From Candidatus Roseilinea sp. (lineage in GTDB: Bacteria; Chloroflexota; Anaerolineae; J036; Brachytrichaceae), in contig AP024676.1 of NCBI GenBank assembly GCA_025998955.1, forward strand, positions 2,108,001 to 2,172,000: a stretch of DNA of 64,000 nucleotides. Direction: 5' to 3'. Position 1 is the first letter of the stretch. Every line of letters starts with the position of its first letter. The translations under genes were made by a program, and so were the position numbers. Below are positions 28,481 through 37,252 of this stretch, in pieces. Below the pieces are notes generated by a model. That model was not told where the DNA came from and did no database searches. It saw only the letters and a list, made by a program, of their open reading frames with translations.

Positions 28481-29455
28481 ATGCAAAAAATTCGTTCGTC
28501 TGAAATCACGCCGGAGCATGTATATCTCTCGCGGCGACGGTTCATGCGCCTAGGTGGGCTGGCGCTCGGTTCGGCAGCGCTGACGGCCTGCGGCGGCCAG
28601 CTCGGCGAGACGCTCGCCGGCCGGACGGCGCCTGCTGCGCCAGCCGAGCCAGCGGCTGCGCCGACTGGCGTCGCCGAGATCAAACGCGATGAACTTGGTG
28701 ATCCGGCCAACACATTCGAGACGATCTCGACCTACAACAACTACTATGAGTTCACCGAAGACAAGGAAGGCGTCGCCCGGCTGGCAACGAATTTCAAGTC
28801 CGAGCCGTGGACGGTGACGGTGGGCGGCTTGGTGAGCAACCCGCGCACCTACGACATTGATGACCTGCGGCGCAAGTTCGACCAGGAAGAGCGCATCTAC
28901 CGGCTGCGTTGCGTCGAGGGCTGGTCCATGGTCGTTCCCTGGATCGGCTTTCCCCTGCACAAACTGCTGAAAGAGGTGCAGCCGAAGGCCGAGGCGAAGT
29001 ATGTGCGCTTCGAGTCGCTGCTCGATCCGAAGCAGTACCCCAACCAGGGGCCGTTCAGCCTCTATCCCTGGCCCTACACCGAAGGGCTGCGCCTGGACGA
29101 GGCGATGAACGACCTGACGCTGATGGTGACCGGCTTATACGGCAAGCCGTTGCCGAACTCGAACGGCGCACCGCTGCGCTTGGCCGTGCCGTGGAAGTAC
29201 GGCTTCAAGAGCATCAAGGCCATCGTGAAGATCGAGCTGACGGCCGATCAACCGAAGACGCTGTGGAACACGCTCGCGCCGCACGAGTATGGCTTCTACT
29301 CGAACGTCAATCCGCAGCGCCCACACCCGCGCTGGTCGCAGGCCACCGAACGGCGCATCGGCGAACCCGGCCGACGCCCCACCCTGATGTTCAACGGCTA
29401 TGCGGAGCAGGTCGCCGGGCTATATGCCGGCATGGATCTGCAAGCGAACTACTGA
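28481..29455 (+). CDS. msrP: Protein-methionine-sulfoxide reductase catalytic subunit MsrP (YedY-like molybdoenzyme)
   Basis: Periplasmic molybdenum enzyme that repairs oxidised methionine in exported proteins. It has a Tat signal (SRRRFMRLGG) and a hydrophobic stretch ending in TAC. The oxidoreductase molybdopterin domain carries the Mo-ligand Cys in RLRCVEGWSM (Cys144). The C-terminal RLAVPWKYGFKSIK and PHPRWSQATER are typical. The heme membrane partner msrQ follows, separated by a heptamer hairpin. Confidence 0.94.
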   Translation: MQKIRSSEITPEHVYLSRRRFMRLGGLALGSAALTACGGQLGETLAGRTAPAAPAEPAAAPTGVAEIKRDELGDPANTFETISTYNNYYEFTEDKEGVARLATNFKSEPWTVTVGGLVSNPRTYDIDDLRRKFDQEERIYRLRCVEGWSMVVPWIGFPLHKLLKEVQPKAEAKYVRFESLLDPKQYPNQGPFSLYPWPYTEGLRLDEAMNDLTLMVTGLYGKPLPNSNGAPLRLAVPWKYGFKSIKAIVKIELTADQPKTLWNTLAPHEYGFYSNVNPQRPHPRWSQATERRIGEPGRRPTLMFNGYAEQVAGLYAGMDLQANY

Positions 29456-29456
29456 A

Positions 29457-29517
29457 ATGAAGAATTGAGAATGAAGAATTAAGAAACGGCACTCTCTCAA
29501 TTCTCAATTTCAATTCG
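29457..29517. repeat. Inverted heptamer repeat between msrP and msrQ
   Basis: Units GAAGAAT, TGAGAAT, GAAGAAT and TAAGAAA on one side face CTCAATT, CTCAATT, TCAATTC on the other around a short GC-rich centre. It reaches to within 2 bases of the msrQ start, leaving no recognisable ribosome-binding site. Confidence 0.85.
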
Positions 29518-29518
29518 C

Positions 29519-30172
29519 ATGAGCTGGCTGAGGGCGAACTGGTTGCGAGTCGTGGTGCACATCGGCGCGCTCGCGCCGCTGGGCTTCATTATCCTGGACA
29601 ACTATCGCTACAACCTCACCGCCAACCCGATCCAGGAGATCACCGTGCGCACCGGCAAAGCCGCGCTGGTCTTGCTCGTGTTGTCGCTGGCCTGCACGCC
29701 GCTGAACACGGCCTTCGGTTTTCGGCAGGCGCTCCGCGTGCGGCGTGCGCTGGGGCTATACGGCTTCATGTATGTCGTGCTGCACCTGGCCGTCTTCGCC
29801 GTGCTGGACTACGGGCTCGACCTGCGGCTGATCGGGCAAGCGATCGTCGAGAAGTACTACGTGATCGCCGGCTTCGTCGCCTTTCTTATCCTGATCCCGC
29901 TCGCGGTCACGTCCACGCGCGGCTGGATGGCGCGCCTGGGCAAACGCTGGAAGACGCTGCACAAGTGGGTCTACCTCGCCGTGCCGGTCGCCGTGGTGCA
30001 CTTCGCGCTGCTGGTCAAATCGCTGGGCAGCCGGCCCGAGCCATTGATCTTCGGCGCAATTGTCATCATGCTACTGGCCCTGCGCATCCCAGCGGTGCGC
30101 AGGGCCAGTAGCACATTACGCTTCAAAAGCGCGTTACTGCGCTCGAAACGCGCACTAAGCCGTGCCGATTAG
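29519..30172 (+). CDS. msrQ: Heme-binding membrane subunit MsrQ (YedZ-like)
   Basis: Integral membrane heme b protein that passes electrons to MsrP. Several TM helices can be seen (VVHIGALAPLGFII; ALVLLVLSLACTPL; YGFMYVVLHLAVFAVL; VIAGFVAFLILIPLAV; WVYLAVPVAVVHFALL), with candidate heme-ligand His in VVLHLAVF, LHKWVY and VVHFALL. The last 30 residues are basic and include a 16-bp inverted repeat in the DNA. The upstream repeat suggests translation coupled to msrP or a leaderless-like start. Confidence 0.9.
   Translation: MSWLRANWLRVVVHIGALAPLGFIILDNYRYNLTANPIQEITVRTGKAALVLLVLSLACTPLNTAFGFRQALRVRRALGLYGFMYVVLHLAVFAVLDYGLDLRLIGQAIVEKYYVIAGFVAFLILIPLAVTSTRGWMARLGKRWKTLHKWVYLAVPVAVVHFALLVKSLGSRPEPLIFGAIVIMLLALRIPAVRRASSTLRFKSALLRSKRALSRAD
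30071..30111. repeat. Perfect 16-bp inverted repeat at the 3' end of msrQ
   Basis: CTACTGGCCCTGCGCA and its exact complement are separated by 9 bases, entirely within the coding region 60 bp before the stop. There is no T-tract. It could act as an RNA hairpin near the end of the message. Confidence 0.85.
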
Positions 30173-30181
30173 GCGCCGGCG

Positions 30182-32065
30182 TCATTGCACCGAGAACACC
30201 AAGAAGTCATCGAGCTGGACCTGCACATCCGTCGTCTCATTGGAAGAACCGCCGAAGATCAACTTGCCGCGCGGGATCTTGTTGCTCTCGACCACATCAA
30301 TCAGCGTGCCGTTCACGTAGAGCAACAGATTCTTGCCCACCCGACCCAGCGTATAGCGGTTCCAACCGGAGGGCGAGATGTAAACCGAGTTGTTCGGCGC
30401 GATCAGGTCTTCCGACCATTGGCCCTTCTCGGCCAAACGCAGAGAATATTCCTGTTTGGCGGGATTCACGCGGAACCAGATCAGGTTCTTGTTATCCAGG
30501 GCGAACCCGAGGCCGCACTCGGCATCTTCACCGTCGGCGCGGCATACCACCTCTCCGATGAACTGACCCGACAACTGGCGCGAGTAGGTCTGCCAGGCGA
30601 TCCAGTTGTCCTGCTTGATCAGGATGTTCATGATCCCATCGGTCAGGGTGTAGTCGGCGGCATCGGTGGAACCAAGCGGCCACTTGTTCTTGTTGTCGGT
30701 GAAGTCGTCCTTGAACAGCTCCTTGGCATTCTGCGGCCAGCTCGCCCAGCGCGGGTAGATCGTCCAGGTCTGCTCACCCTCCAGTTGCACGCTGAACACG
30801 GCGGACAGGAAGTTGCCCTCTTCGTCGAGCGCGCGGACGTCATAGATGCCGGCAGGGATGCCCTCGATCGTCGTGCTCCGCCCCGGCGCTACAGGCTTGC
30901 TCAGCACGTTCTTGCCCCATTCCGTTGCATCCGGCGTGACGATGTTGACGCCGCTGATGGTCTTGCCCGATTCGTTCACGATCTCCAGCGTGGCGCTGGG
31001 AGTGTCTTGTGAACCCTCCGTCGTCGTGGTCGTCTGTGTGGACACCTTGCTGACCACCTTGAGCGGGCGGCCGTTAATCTGGCCTTCGAGCAGTTCACCG
31101 GTGGAAGGACGCAGCACCTTGATGGTCATCTTGTCGGTGGGGCGGCGGCTGCGGATGATCGAGCAGAACTCGCGCATGGTGCCGTTCTCGGCCAGCGGTT
31201 TGCCCTCCATCTCGACCAGCAGGTCGCCCGGTTTGATCTCGGCGTCGTCGGCCGGCGAGCCGGACTGCACGGCCTGCACCCAGATGCCGCCGAATTTCTG
31301 CCCGCCCAGCTCCAAGATGTCGGCCAGTGGGTTGATGCCGATGCTGTCCACATCCTTCTCTCTCATCAATTGCTTGATGATGGGCAGCGCTTCGTCGCGC
31401 GCGATGGCGAAGTATTGCCGGGCCTTGTCGAAGCCGGCGAAGTGCACGGCGACGACTTTGCCGTCTGCCGTCACGATCGGACCGCCGGAGTTGCCCGGGT
31501 TGGTCGCCGCGCTGTGCTCGATCACCTGCTTGACGAACGACCAGCGCGTGTCGCCGTTGGCCTTGGCCTTGGAGATGATGCCATCTTCGATGTCCAGCTC
31601 GGGGTTGCCGAGCGGGAAGCCGACGGCGTAGATCGGCAGGCCGGCCTTCAGCGTACCCGTAAACCACTCGAGATACTCAAAGCCTTCACCATCTATGTCT
31701 ATTACGGCCAGATCGGAGCACTCCGAGCGGCCCAGCACCTTGGCGTTGCGCGGTTCCTTTTCGCCATCCAGGTAAACCTCCAGGATTGCCGCACCGGCGA
31801 CCACGTGGTTGTTCGTCACCGCCAACCCAGACGGGTCAATGATGAAGGCTGTGCCGGTCCAGTTGTCCGCAACCTGCGCTGCAGTTTGCGGGTCATAGAA
31901 CGAGCCTTGCGCCAAGACAAAGGCGACCGCCTTTCTCACATCGTCGAGCGACGATACCTGAGCCGGCGAGGCAGCATTCACCCTTGCCGGCTGTTGAACG
32001 CCAAGGCACAACGCTGCCGCCAGCGCCCCGTTGGCAAAAATCGAAGCAATGCGTCTGGAGATCAT
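30182..32065 (-). CDS. HtrA-like trypsin-type serine protease with PDZ and C-terminal concanavalin-like domain
   Basis: Exported protein with a signal peptide (residues 1-32, cut near NAASPA). The trypsin-like domain has the triad His87 (VTNNHVVAG), Asp118 (SECSDLAVID) and Ser193 (NPGNSGGPIV). A PDZ domain follows at about 250-345 (GSPADDAEIKPGDLLVEMEG). A short beta domain and a C-terminal LamG/DUF1080-like jelly-roll (about 470-627, DDFTDNKNKWPLG start, VQLDDFLVFSVQ end) complete it. The last domain may bind glycans at the cell surface. It faces msrQ, 9 bp apart; both serve envelope protein quality. Confidence 0.9.
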   Translation of the reverse strand: MISRRIASIFANGALAAALCLGVQQPARVNAASPAQVSSLDDVRKAVAFVLAQGSFYDPQTAAQVADNWTGTAFIIDPSGLAVTNNHVVAGAAILEVYLDGEKEPRNAKVLGRSECSDLAVIDIDGEGFEYLEWFTGTLKAGLPIYAVGFPLGNPELDIEDGIISKAKANGDTRWSFVKQVIEHSAATNPGNSGGPIVTADGKVVAVHFAGFDKARQYFAIARDEALPIIKQLMREKDVDSIGINPLADILELGGQKFGGIWVQAVQSGSPADDAEIKPGDLLVEMEGKPLAENGTMREFCSIIRSRRPTDKMTIKVLRPSTGELLEGQINGRPLKVVSKVSTQTTTTTEGSQDTPSATLEIVNESGKTISGVNIVTPDATEWGKNVLSKPVAPGRSTTIEGIPAGIYDVRALDEEGNFLSAVFSVQLEGEQTWTIYPRWASWPQNAKELFKDDFTDNKNKWPLGSTDAADYTLTDGIMNILIKQDNWIAWQTYSRQLSGQFIGEVVCRADGEDAECGLGFALDNKNLIWFRVNPAKQEYSLRLAEKGQWSEDLIAPNNSVYISPSGWNRYTLGRVGKNLLLYVNGTLIDVVESNKIPRGKLIFGGSSNETTDVQVQLDDFLVFSVQ

Positions 32066-32366
32066 CGAAACGTCCCCTCCTCTTGAGCTCTCAAAACCTA
32101 GATTCTCGGGTGCGCGGCCAGCGTTGAGTTCGAGGGAAATCCAATACCAGCTACGCGCCTATCAAGGGTATTATGCGATTGTTGTCTAACACAGTGTAAG
32201 ACCGCAAGCCGAATTCGGCAAATGCAACACTTGCAATGCTGGCCAGCGACTCAAGGTCGTAGGCCACGCAGGGCGAAGTCGGCTGCAGCAGACGAGACCA
32301 CCGGTCGCCAAGGGGCAGCTTTGCCGGGCACGGCGCGATTTCCAAATTGCTGTGTAATCCGATGAG
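32066..32366. other. Intergenic region, nothing assigned
   Basis: Upstream of the protease gene and downstream of the isomerase-like gene, both on the minus strand. It presumably holds the protease promoter, but I see no convincing motif, RNA gene or repeat. A 64-codon minus-strand frame (32151-32345) lacks coding character. Confidence 0.5.
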
Positions 32367-33224
32367 TCAAACGCCCAACGCCCGGTCTAGCGCCTCGCTC
32401 GTGACGCGCACCGCCTCTTCCACCGGCATGGCACGAATCGCTTCGTTGAACGGTTCGACGGTAATCGGGCCGTCGTAGCCGATCTTGCGCAGCGCGGCGA
32501 GAAATCCTTTGATGTCAATCACGCCGCTGGCGCCCACCATCTGGCGCTCGCCATCTATCTGCTCATCGGGGCCGCGGCCGGCCGTCGCGTCGTTGACGTG
32601 CACGTAGACGACTTCCTGCGAGTCGAGGCGCTCAAGGTCGCGCACCGATGCGTGGGCGGTATACCAATGGAAGCAGTCCAGCAACAAGCCGACGTTATGT
32701 GTTTGCGCGCCCACGGCGGCGGCGAGCGCGCGCATCCCGTCCATGGTATGAACGAAGTCGTATTTGAACCTGGCCCGCAGGGTGGCCGGCCCGATGAACT
32801 CCATGCCGAGGCGCAGCCCGTACTCTGCCAGCACGGCGGCCACACGCTGCAGTCGTGCAACGACGAAGTCCCAGTGCCGGTAGAAGTCGAGCGTGTTCGA
32901 GCCGGGCAGAATCCACGTCACGCAGCGCGTGCATCCCAAAGCTGCGGCTAAGCGCGCTTCCTCGGCCAGCCGTATCAGGCTTCCCTCGAACGCCGCATCG
33001 TTGTCGCCCTCTCGCCACTTGGCGCTCAAGCCGATCGCGCCGGGGCGCAGCCCGGTCTGGGCGAACCATTCCTTGGCCGCCGGCAGCGACTGTGCCTCGG
33101 CCATTTTCATCAAGTAGCCCACATCCAGATCCACGCCGGCGAAGCCGTATTGCTTGGCCAGCGCACACGTCCGATCGAACGAAATCACATGCCCCAGCGC
33201 TCCGGTGTTGAGGTTCTTGAACAT
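32367..33224 (-). CDS. Sugar phosphate isomerase/epimerase-type TIM barrel protein
   Basis: Xylose-isomerase-like TIM barrel of the AP-endonuclease 2 superfamily. Landmarks are YGFAGVDLDVGYL, GLRPGAIGL, GMEFIGPATLR (metal-binding Glu), NVGLLLDCFHWY (Asp, His), VVYVHVNDATAG (His) and YDGPITVEPFNEA (Glu). These give the usual divalent-metal centre. The substrate is unknown, likely a keto-sugar or inositol derivative. It stands alone with its own 5' region of about 145 bp shared with the divergent dnaJ-like gene. Confidence 0.88.
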   Translation of the reverse strand: MFKNLNTGALGHVISFDRTCALAKQYGFAGVDLDVGYLMKMAEAQSLPAAKEWFAQTGLRPGAIGLSAKWREGDNDAAFEGSLIRLAEEARLAAALGCTRCVTWILPGSNTLDFYRHWDFVVARLQRVAAVLAEYGLRLGMEFIGPATLRARFKYDFVHTMDGMRALAAAVGAQTHNVGLLLDCFHWYTAHASVRDLERLDSQEVVYVHVNDATAGRGPDEQIDGERQMVGASGVIDIKGFLAALRKIGYDGPITVEPFNEAIRAMPVEEAVRVTSEALDRALGV

Positions 33225-33370
33225 ATGTGGAGTTTAGCGCGAGGCCGGATTCTCTCAAGTCCGAGGTAGAGGTATACAATCATCTTGTTAATGCAACTTT
33301 GTGAAAATCGAGAGGCACGCTTGCCATTTCCGTGCAGTGCGCCTATGCAATAGGCGTGATTCTGATCGCT

Positions 33371-34273
33371 ATGGAATACAAGGATTACTACAAGACGCTC
33401 GGTGTAGACCGAAACGCCGACCCGGAGACGATCAAGAAGGCGTTTCGCAAACTGGCGCGCCAGTATCATCCGGATGCCAACAAAGGCGACAAGAAGGCCG
33501 AGGAGAAGTTCAAGGAGATCAACGAGGCCTACGAGGTATTGAGCGATCCGGAGAAGCGCAAGCTATACGACCGGATGGGCGCCAGCTATCGCGAGTATCA
33601 GCGCGCGGGCGGAAATCCGCGCGACTACGACTGGAGCCAGTGGGCGAACGGCGGCGACTTCTTCGGATTCGGCCAGGGCGCGCGTCGTGTATACGAGCAG
33701 GACATTGACCTAGGCGAGTTCATCCGCCAGATGTTCAGCGGCGGGCAGACGGTGAGTCAGCCGCGCGACTTCCAGCAGGGCGTGGAGATCACGCTGGAGG
33801 AGGCCTATCACGGCACGACGCGGCTGGTGCAGAAGTCCGGCCAACCCGACCTCGAAGTGAAGATCCCGCCCGGCGTGAAGACCGGCTCACGCGTGCGCGT
33901 GCGCGGCCAGGGTGGCAAGAACGCGCGCGGCCAGGCCGGCGACCTATATCTCGTCATCGAGGTCAAACCTCACCCGGTCTACGAGCGCAAGGACGACGAC
34001 TTGTATCGCGACGTGCAGGTAGATGCGTTTACCGCGATGCTCGGCGGCGAAGTGCAGGTGGACACCCTCGCCGGGCCGATCGCGGTGAAGATACCGGCCG
34101 GCACGTCGTCCGGCAAGCTCATTCGCGTGCGCGGGCGCGGCATGCCCAAGCTGAACAAGCCGGGCGAATACGGCGACCTCTACCTGCGCGTCTCGATTAC
34201 CGTGCCCACCGATTTGACCGACGCCGAAAGAGAACAACTGGCGAAGATCGCTCAGCGCCGACCCAGCCGCTGA
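33371..34273 (+). CDS. DnaJ/CbpA-type co-chaperone without zinc finger
   Basis: J domain at residues 1-70 with the HPD motif in [10 protein letters not shown], a G/F-poor linker, and two C-terminal substrate-binding beta domains ([33 protein letters not shown]). The cysteine-rich zinc domain of DnaJ is missing, so it is of the CbpA class that stimulates DnaK. I chose the ATG at 33371 ([11 protein letters not shown]) as the family start; the frame extends upstream to 33332 without support. It ends 27 bp from the convergent GNAT gene. Confidence 0.93.
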   Translation: MEYKDYYKTLGVDRNADPETIKKAFRKLARQYHPDANKGDKKAEEKFKEINEAYEVLSDPEKRKLYDRMGASYREYQRAGGNPRDYDWSQWANGGDFFGFGQGARRVYEQDIDLGEFIRQMFSGGQTVSQPRDFQQGVEITLEEAYHGTTRLVQKSGQPDLEVKIPPGVKTGSRVRVRGQGGKNARGQAGDLYLVIEVKPHPVYERKDDDLYRDVQVDAFTAMLGGEVQVDTLAGPIAVKIPAGTSSGKLIRVRGRGMPKLNKPGEYGDLYLRVSITVPTDLTDAEREQLAKIAQRRPSR

Positions 34274-34300
34274 CTTAGTTCGCAGACGTCGCTGCGTCGG

Positions 34301-35212
34301 TCAGCCAACTCGCTTGGCCATCACCACCCGGTCGCGCAGCATTGGCCTGAAACCCAGCGCCTTGTAGGCCGGCGCCGATGCGCGCAAGTGTCCCCCACTG
34401 CCGAACTCGACGTCGAGCGTAGGCGGCGCATCGGCCACGGAATCGAGCACCGCCTTCAACACCTGCATCTCGCGCGACGTATTCCACACAGCCCGATCCA
34501 GCCAGAGCGTTACGACACGATGCGCCGGCTCACCCCGCAAATGCGCGACGCCTACCTCATCCGGCGGGCTCACCAGTAGATACAGTTGGCCGTCGTTCAA
34601 CGATGAGGTGGTCCATGACAGCAGATCGGATTGCACAAGATCGCTGCACCAGCCATCACCCTGAGTCGCTGCTACGCCGATCCAATAGCGAAGCTGCGCG
34701 TCGGCTTCGCGGTCGGCCAACGGTTCGACGCGCGCGCGTTCGGCGCGAATAGGCAGCGCATGACCGCGTTGGCGGCGCATGAACTGCGGGCGATAGCGCC
34801 GATAACCGCACGCTAACGCGCAACGCGTCGCCGGCAGGTTGTCCGAAGGCACGGTCATCCACACCCAGCGCAAGCCGGCCTGGCGCGCCATGTCTTCTGC
34901 CGCTTCGAGCATCGTGCGCGCCAGGCCACGCCGGCGCAAGTCCGGCGCGACGGCCAACAGGCGGATGCGCGCTCCCACGCTGCCGCGCTCGATCAACATC
35001 AGACCTGCCGGCTCGAAATTGAGCATGCACAGGTAGGTCGAGCCGGCCACCGGGAAGACCACGCCAGCCAAGGCCTCGCGCCCCAGCGGGCGATCCATCC
35101 ACTCGCCGAGCGATGCATCCAACGCACCGACGTCGCCGGCGTCGAGCTGTGCCAACAAGCGCCTCAACTCCAGCATTTTGGCCGGGACGACTTGCGAACC
35201 GAGCGTAGGCAT
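34301..35212 (-). CDS. GNAT-family N-acetyltransferase, two-domain
   Basis: The first GNAT domain (about residues 50-145) has the acetyl-CoA loop RRRGLARTMLEAAEDMARQ, preceded by ARIRLLAVAPDL. A second, weaker GNAT-like half follows (about 170-300) with LGFRPMLRDRVVMAKRV at the end. Two-domain architectures of this kind are known in mycothiol-synthase-like proteins, but the substrate here cannot be predicted. Its promoter would lie in the repeat-bearing region 35213-35680. Confidence 0.85.
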   Translation of the reverse strand: MPTLGSQVVPAKMLELRRLLAQLDAGDVGALDASLGEWMDRPLGREALAGVVFPVAGSTYLCMLNFEPAGLMLIERGSVGARIRLLAVAPDLRRRGLARTMLEAAEDMARQAGLRWVWMTVPSDNLPATRCALACGYRRYRPQFMRRQRGHALPIRAERARVEPLADREADAQLRYWIGVAATQGDGWCSDLVQSDLLSWTTSSLNDGQLYLLVSPPDEVGVAHLRGEPAHRVVTLWLDRAVWNTSREMQVLKAVLDSVADAPPTLDVEFGSGGHLRASAPAYKALGFRPMLRDRVVMAKRVG

Positions 35213-35330
35213 GCGCGCTTCGAATCTATCACAGCCCTGCGAGAGGCCGGTTTTTAGCTTGCGTTACGCTCTGAGTGGCCCATGACTTTGAGTCGCCAGG
35301 CAGGAATAATGATGCGGTCTCAGCCGCCGC

Positions 35331-35430
35331 CCGGCGACTAAAGTCGCGGGCTACACGATGCCAAGTCCCTGCAGGACTGATTTTGAGCCTGCGAAGCAGG
35401 CTTCGCTGTGCGTAGCCCGCAGCTTTAGCT
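35331..35430. repeat. Long palindromic intergenic repeat, copy 1
   Basis: The outer arms CTAAAGTCGCGGGCTAC and GTAGCCCGCAGCTTTAG are near-complementary. Inside is a smaller hairpin (GCCTGCGAAGCAGGC). It is almost identical to copy 2 at 35446-35543, differing by one T in a T-run. Confidence 0.9.
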
Positions 35431-35445
35431 GCAGGGCAGCTCTTG

Positions 35446-35543
35446 CCGGCGACTAAAGTCGCGGGCTACACGATGCCAAGTCCCTGCAGGACTGATTTGA
35501 GCCTGCGAAGCAGGCTTCGCTGTGCGTAGCCCGCAGCTTTAGG
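35446..35543. repeat. Long palindromic intergenic repeat, copy 2
   Basis: Same orientation and structure as copy 1, about 15 bp further on. Elements with this kind of GACTAAAGTCGCGGGCTAC arm resemble short non-autonomous palindromic elements; no open frame is inside. The rest of the 35213-35680 gap shows only the DnaA-box pair. Confidence 0.9.
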
Positions 35544-35636
35544 GCAGTGCACAGCATGTGCGAGCGTAAACGGAAATGTTTCAACTACTGAGTCTATTGC
35601 AGGACGGGAGTGTAGGGAAAGGCGGTTTCCGCGAAC

Positions 35637-35656
35637 TTATCCACAGCAAATCCACA
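35637..35656 (+). promoter_or_regulatory. DnaA box (TTATCCACA) with a near-copy
   Basis: A perfect DnaA box at 35637-35645 is followed at 35648-35656 by AAATCCACA, two mismatches off. They are 25 bp upstream of the LCP gene. No dnaA gene or cluster of boxes is visible, so this is not claimed as an origin; it may be a DnaA-controlled promoter or chance. Confidence 0.45.
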
Positions 35657-35680
35657 ATTTCGTGATTTAATGGGCTACCT

Positions 35681-37231
35681 ATGGACAAGAACGTCGCGCG
35701 CATCTTCGAATCGCTGCTCGTCGTCGTCGTGCTCATCGCCATAGGTCTGGGGGTCACATGGACAGGCGATCTTCCGACTGCCACAGCGCCGGGCCAACTG
35801 CCTGGGCCAGGGTCGCTTCCGCTGCCGGGCCAGCCGGCGACGCGCCCCGGGGACGCGTTCTTCGCTCCAACGCCCGAAACAACGCCGCCCAACGCCGACC
35901 TTGTGCCAGCGCTCAGCGCGACGCCCTTTCCGCTCGAACCCGAGACCACCTCGACGCCCGGCAGCATCAATGCACCTACGGTTGCTACGCCGGTGGCCGT
36001 GAATTTACAGGTGGATGAAAGCGCGCTCACCGCCGAAGACGCTCCGCTGCTGCAGCAAGCACCGGGCACGATCAACATCTTGTTGCTGGGCAGCGACGCC
36101 TCGGCGGATAGCCACTACGCGCGCACCGACACGGTCATCGTCGCCAGCATTGACCCGCGCTATCCTTCGGTCAGCCTGCTGTCGTTCCCACGCGACTTAC
36201 AGGTGCGCCTGCCGGACGGGGCGCAAGATCGCATCAACACGGTCATGCAGCGCGGTTATCTGAGCAACCATCCCGGCGGCGGGCCGGCGTACTTAGCCCT
36301 CGTCCTGCGCAAGAACTTCGGCATCAAGATTGACCATTTCGTGCGCGTGGACTTCGCCGGCCTGATCAAGGCCGTGGATACGCTGGGCGGCATAGATGTC
36401 CTGGTCGAGTGCGAATTGCACGATACCTTCCCCGACAAGGACTCGCCGATCGGCAAGACCGACCTCGACCTGTATCCCGGCAAAGTGACGCTGAACGGCA
36501 AGCAGGCGCTGTGGTATGCGCGCTCGCGCTGGAGCACGACCGACTTCGACCGCGCGCGACGCCAACAAAAGGTGTTGCGCGCGCTGTTCCGCAAGGCGCG
36601 CGACGGCAACATGTTGCAGAACGCGCTCGGGCTCTACGGCGAGTTCCGCAACAGCGTCGAAACCGACCTCGGGCCGACCGATCTCATTCCTTTCATAGAC
36701 ATCGCCCGTCGGTTGAGCAACGATGACATCAAGAGCCGGGTGATCACCTGGCCGATCGTCCGCTCGTATCAACGCGCCGACGGCGCCTCGGTGCTGATTC
36801 CGACCGACAAGACCATCCCGTTCATCGCCGAGGCGCTGGCTCCGCCGGCCGGCAACCAGGCGCAAATTCGACCCGCCGTGGAGGTCTACAACGGCTCCTC
36901 GAAGCCGGATATGGAACTCGTCGCCGCCGAACGGCTGGCGTGGGAGGGATTTCAGGTGATCGCATTGGGCCAGATCGAAGGCGACCGGTTCCCGCAGACG
37001 CAGATCATTGACTACAGCACGACGCGCAAAGGTTCGCCCATCGCCCGGTTGCAGGACATCTTCCGCGTGCAACAACGCAACGTGATCGGCCAGCCGGATC
37101 CGAGCAGCCCGTCGGCAGCGCGCATCATCCTGGGCGAGGATTACGACTCCTGCCCGAACACGGCCAACATCGCCGGCGATGTGAAGCTGGAGCCGGCGGG
37201 TGAGCAGATCATCGTGACGCCGGCGCCGTAA
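35681..37231 (+). CDS. LytR-CpsA-Psr (LCP) family cell-wall glycopolymer transferase-like protein
   Basis: A single N-terminal membrane anchor (SLLVVVVLIAIGLGVTW, about 8-25) is followed by a Pro/Thr-rich linker and the LCP catalytic domain (about 125-300). Seen are NILLLGSD, ARTDTVIVASID, SFPRDLQV, and YARSRWSTTDFDRARRQQ, which carry the Asp and Arg residues that bind the lipid pyrophosphate. A C-terminal LytR_C domain (about 390-470, VEVYNGSSKPDM) is present. The family transfers glycopolymers onto peptidoglycan or proteins outside the membrane. Confidence 0.93.
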   Translation: MDKNVARIFESLLVVVVLIAIGLGVTWTGDLPTATAPGQLPGPGSLPLPGQPATRPGDAFFAPTPETTPPNADLVPALSATPFPLEPETTSTPGSINAPTVATPVAVNLQVDESALTAEDAPLLQQAPGTINILLLGSDASADSHYARTDTVIVASIDPRYPSVSLLSFPRDLQVRLPDGAQDRINTVMQRGYLSNHPGGGPAYLALVLRKNFGIKIDHFVRVDFAGLIKAVDTLGGIDVLVECELHDTFPDKDSPIGKTDLDLYPGKVTLNGKQALWYARSRWSTTDFDRARRQQKVLRALFRKARDGNMLQNALGLYGEFRNSVETDLGPTDLIPFIDIARRLSNDDIKSRVITWPIVRSYQRADGASVLIPTDKTIPFIAEALAPPAGNQAQIRPAVEVYNGSSKPDMELVAAERLAWEGFQVIALGQIEGDRFPQTQIIDYSTTRKGSPIARLQDIFRVQQRNVIGQPDPSSPSAARIILGEDYDSCPNTANIAGDVKLEPAGEQIIVTPAP

Positions 37232-37252
37232 TTTGCAGCGCACGCCGGCTGA

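Noticed and set aside
32151-32345. 64-codon minus-strand reading frame in the protease upstream region
   Set aside because: No ribosome-binding site, no recognisable motif, and position in a promoter region; treated as chance.
35637-35656. Replication origin
   Set aside because: Only one perfect DnaA box and one near-copy, no dnaA/dnaN genes and no AT-rich unwinding region.
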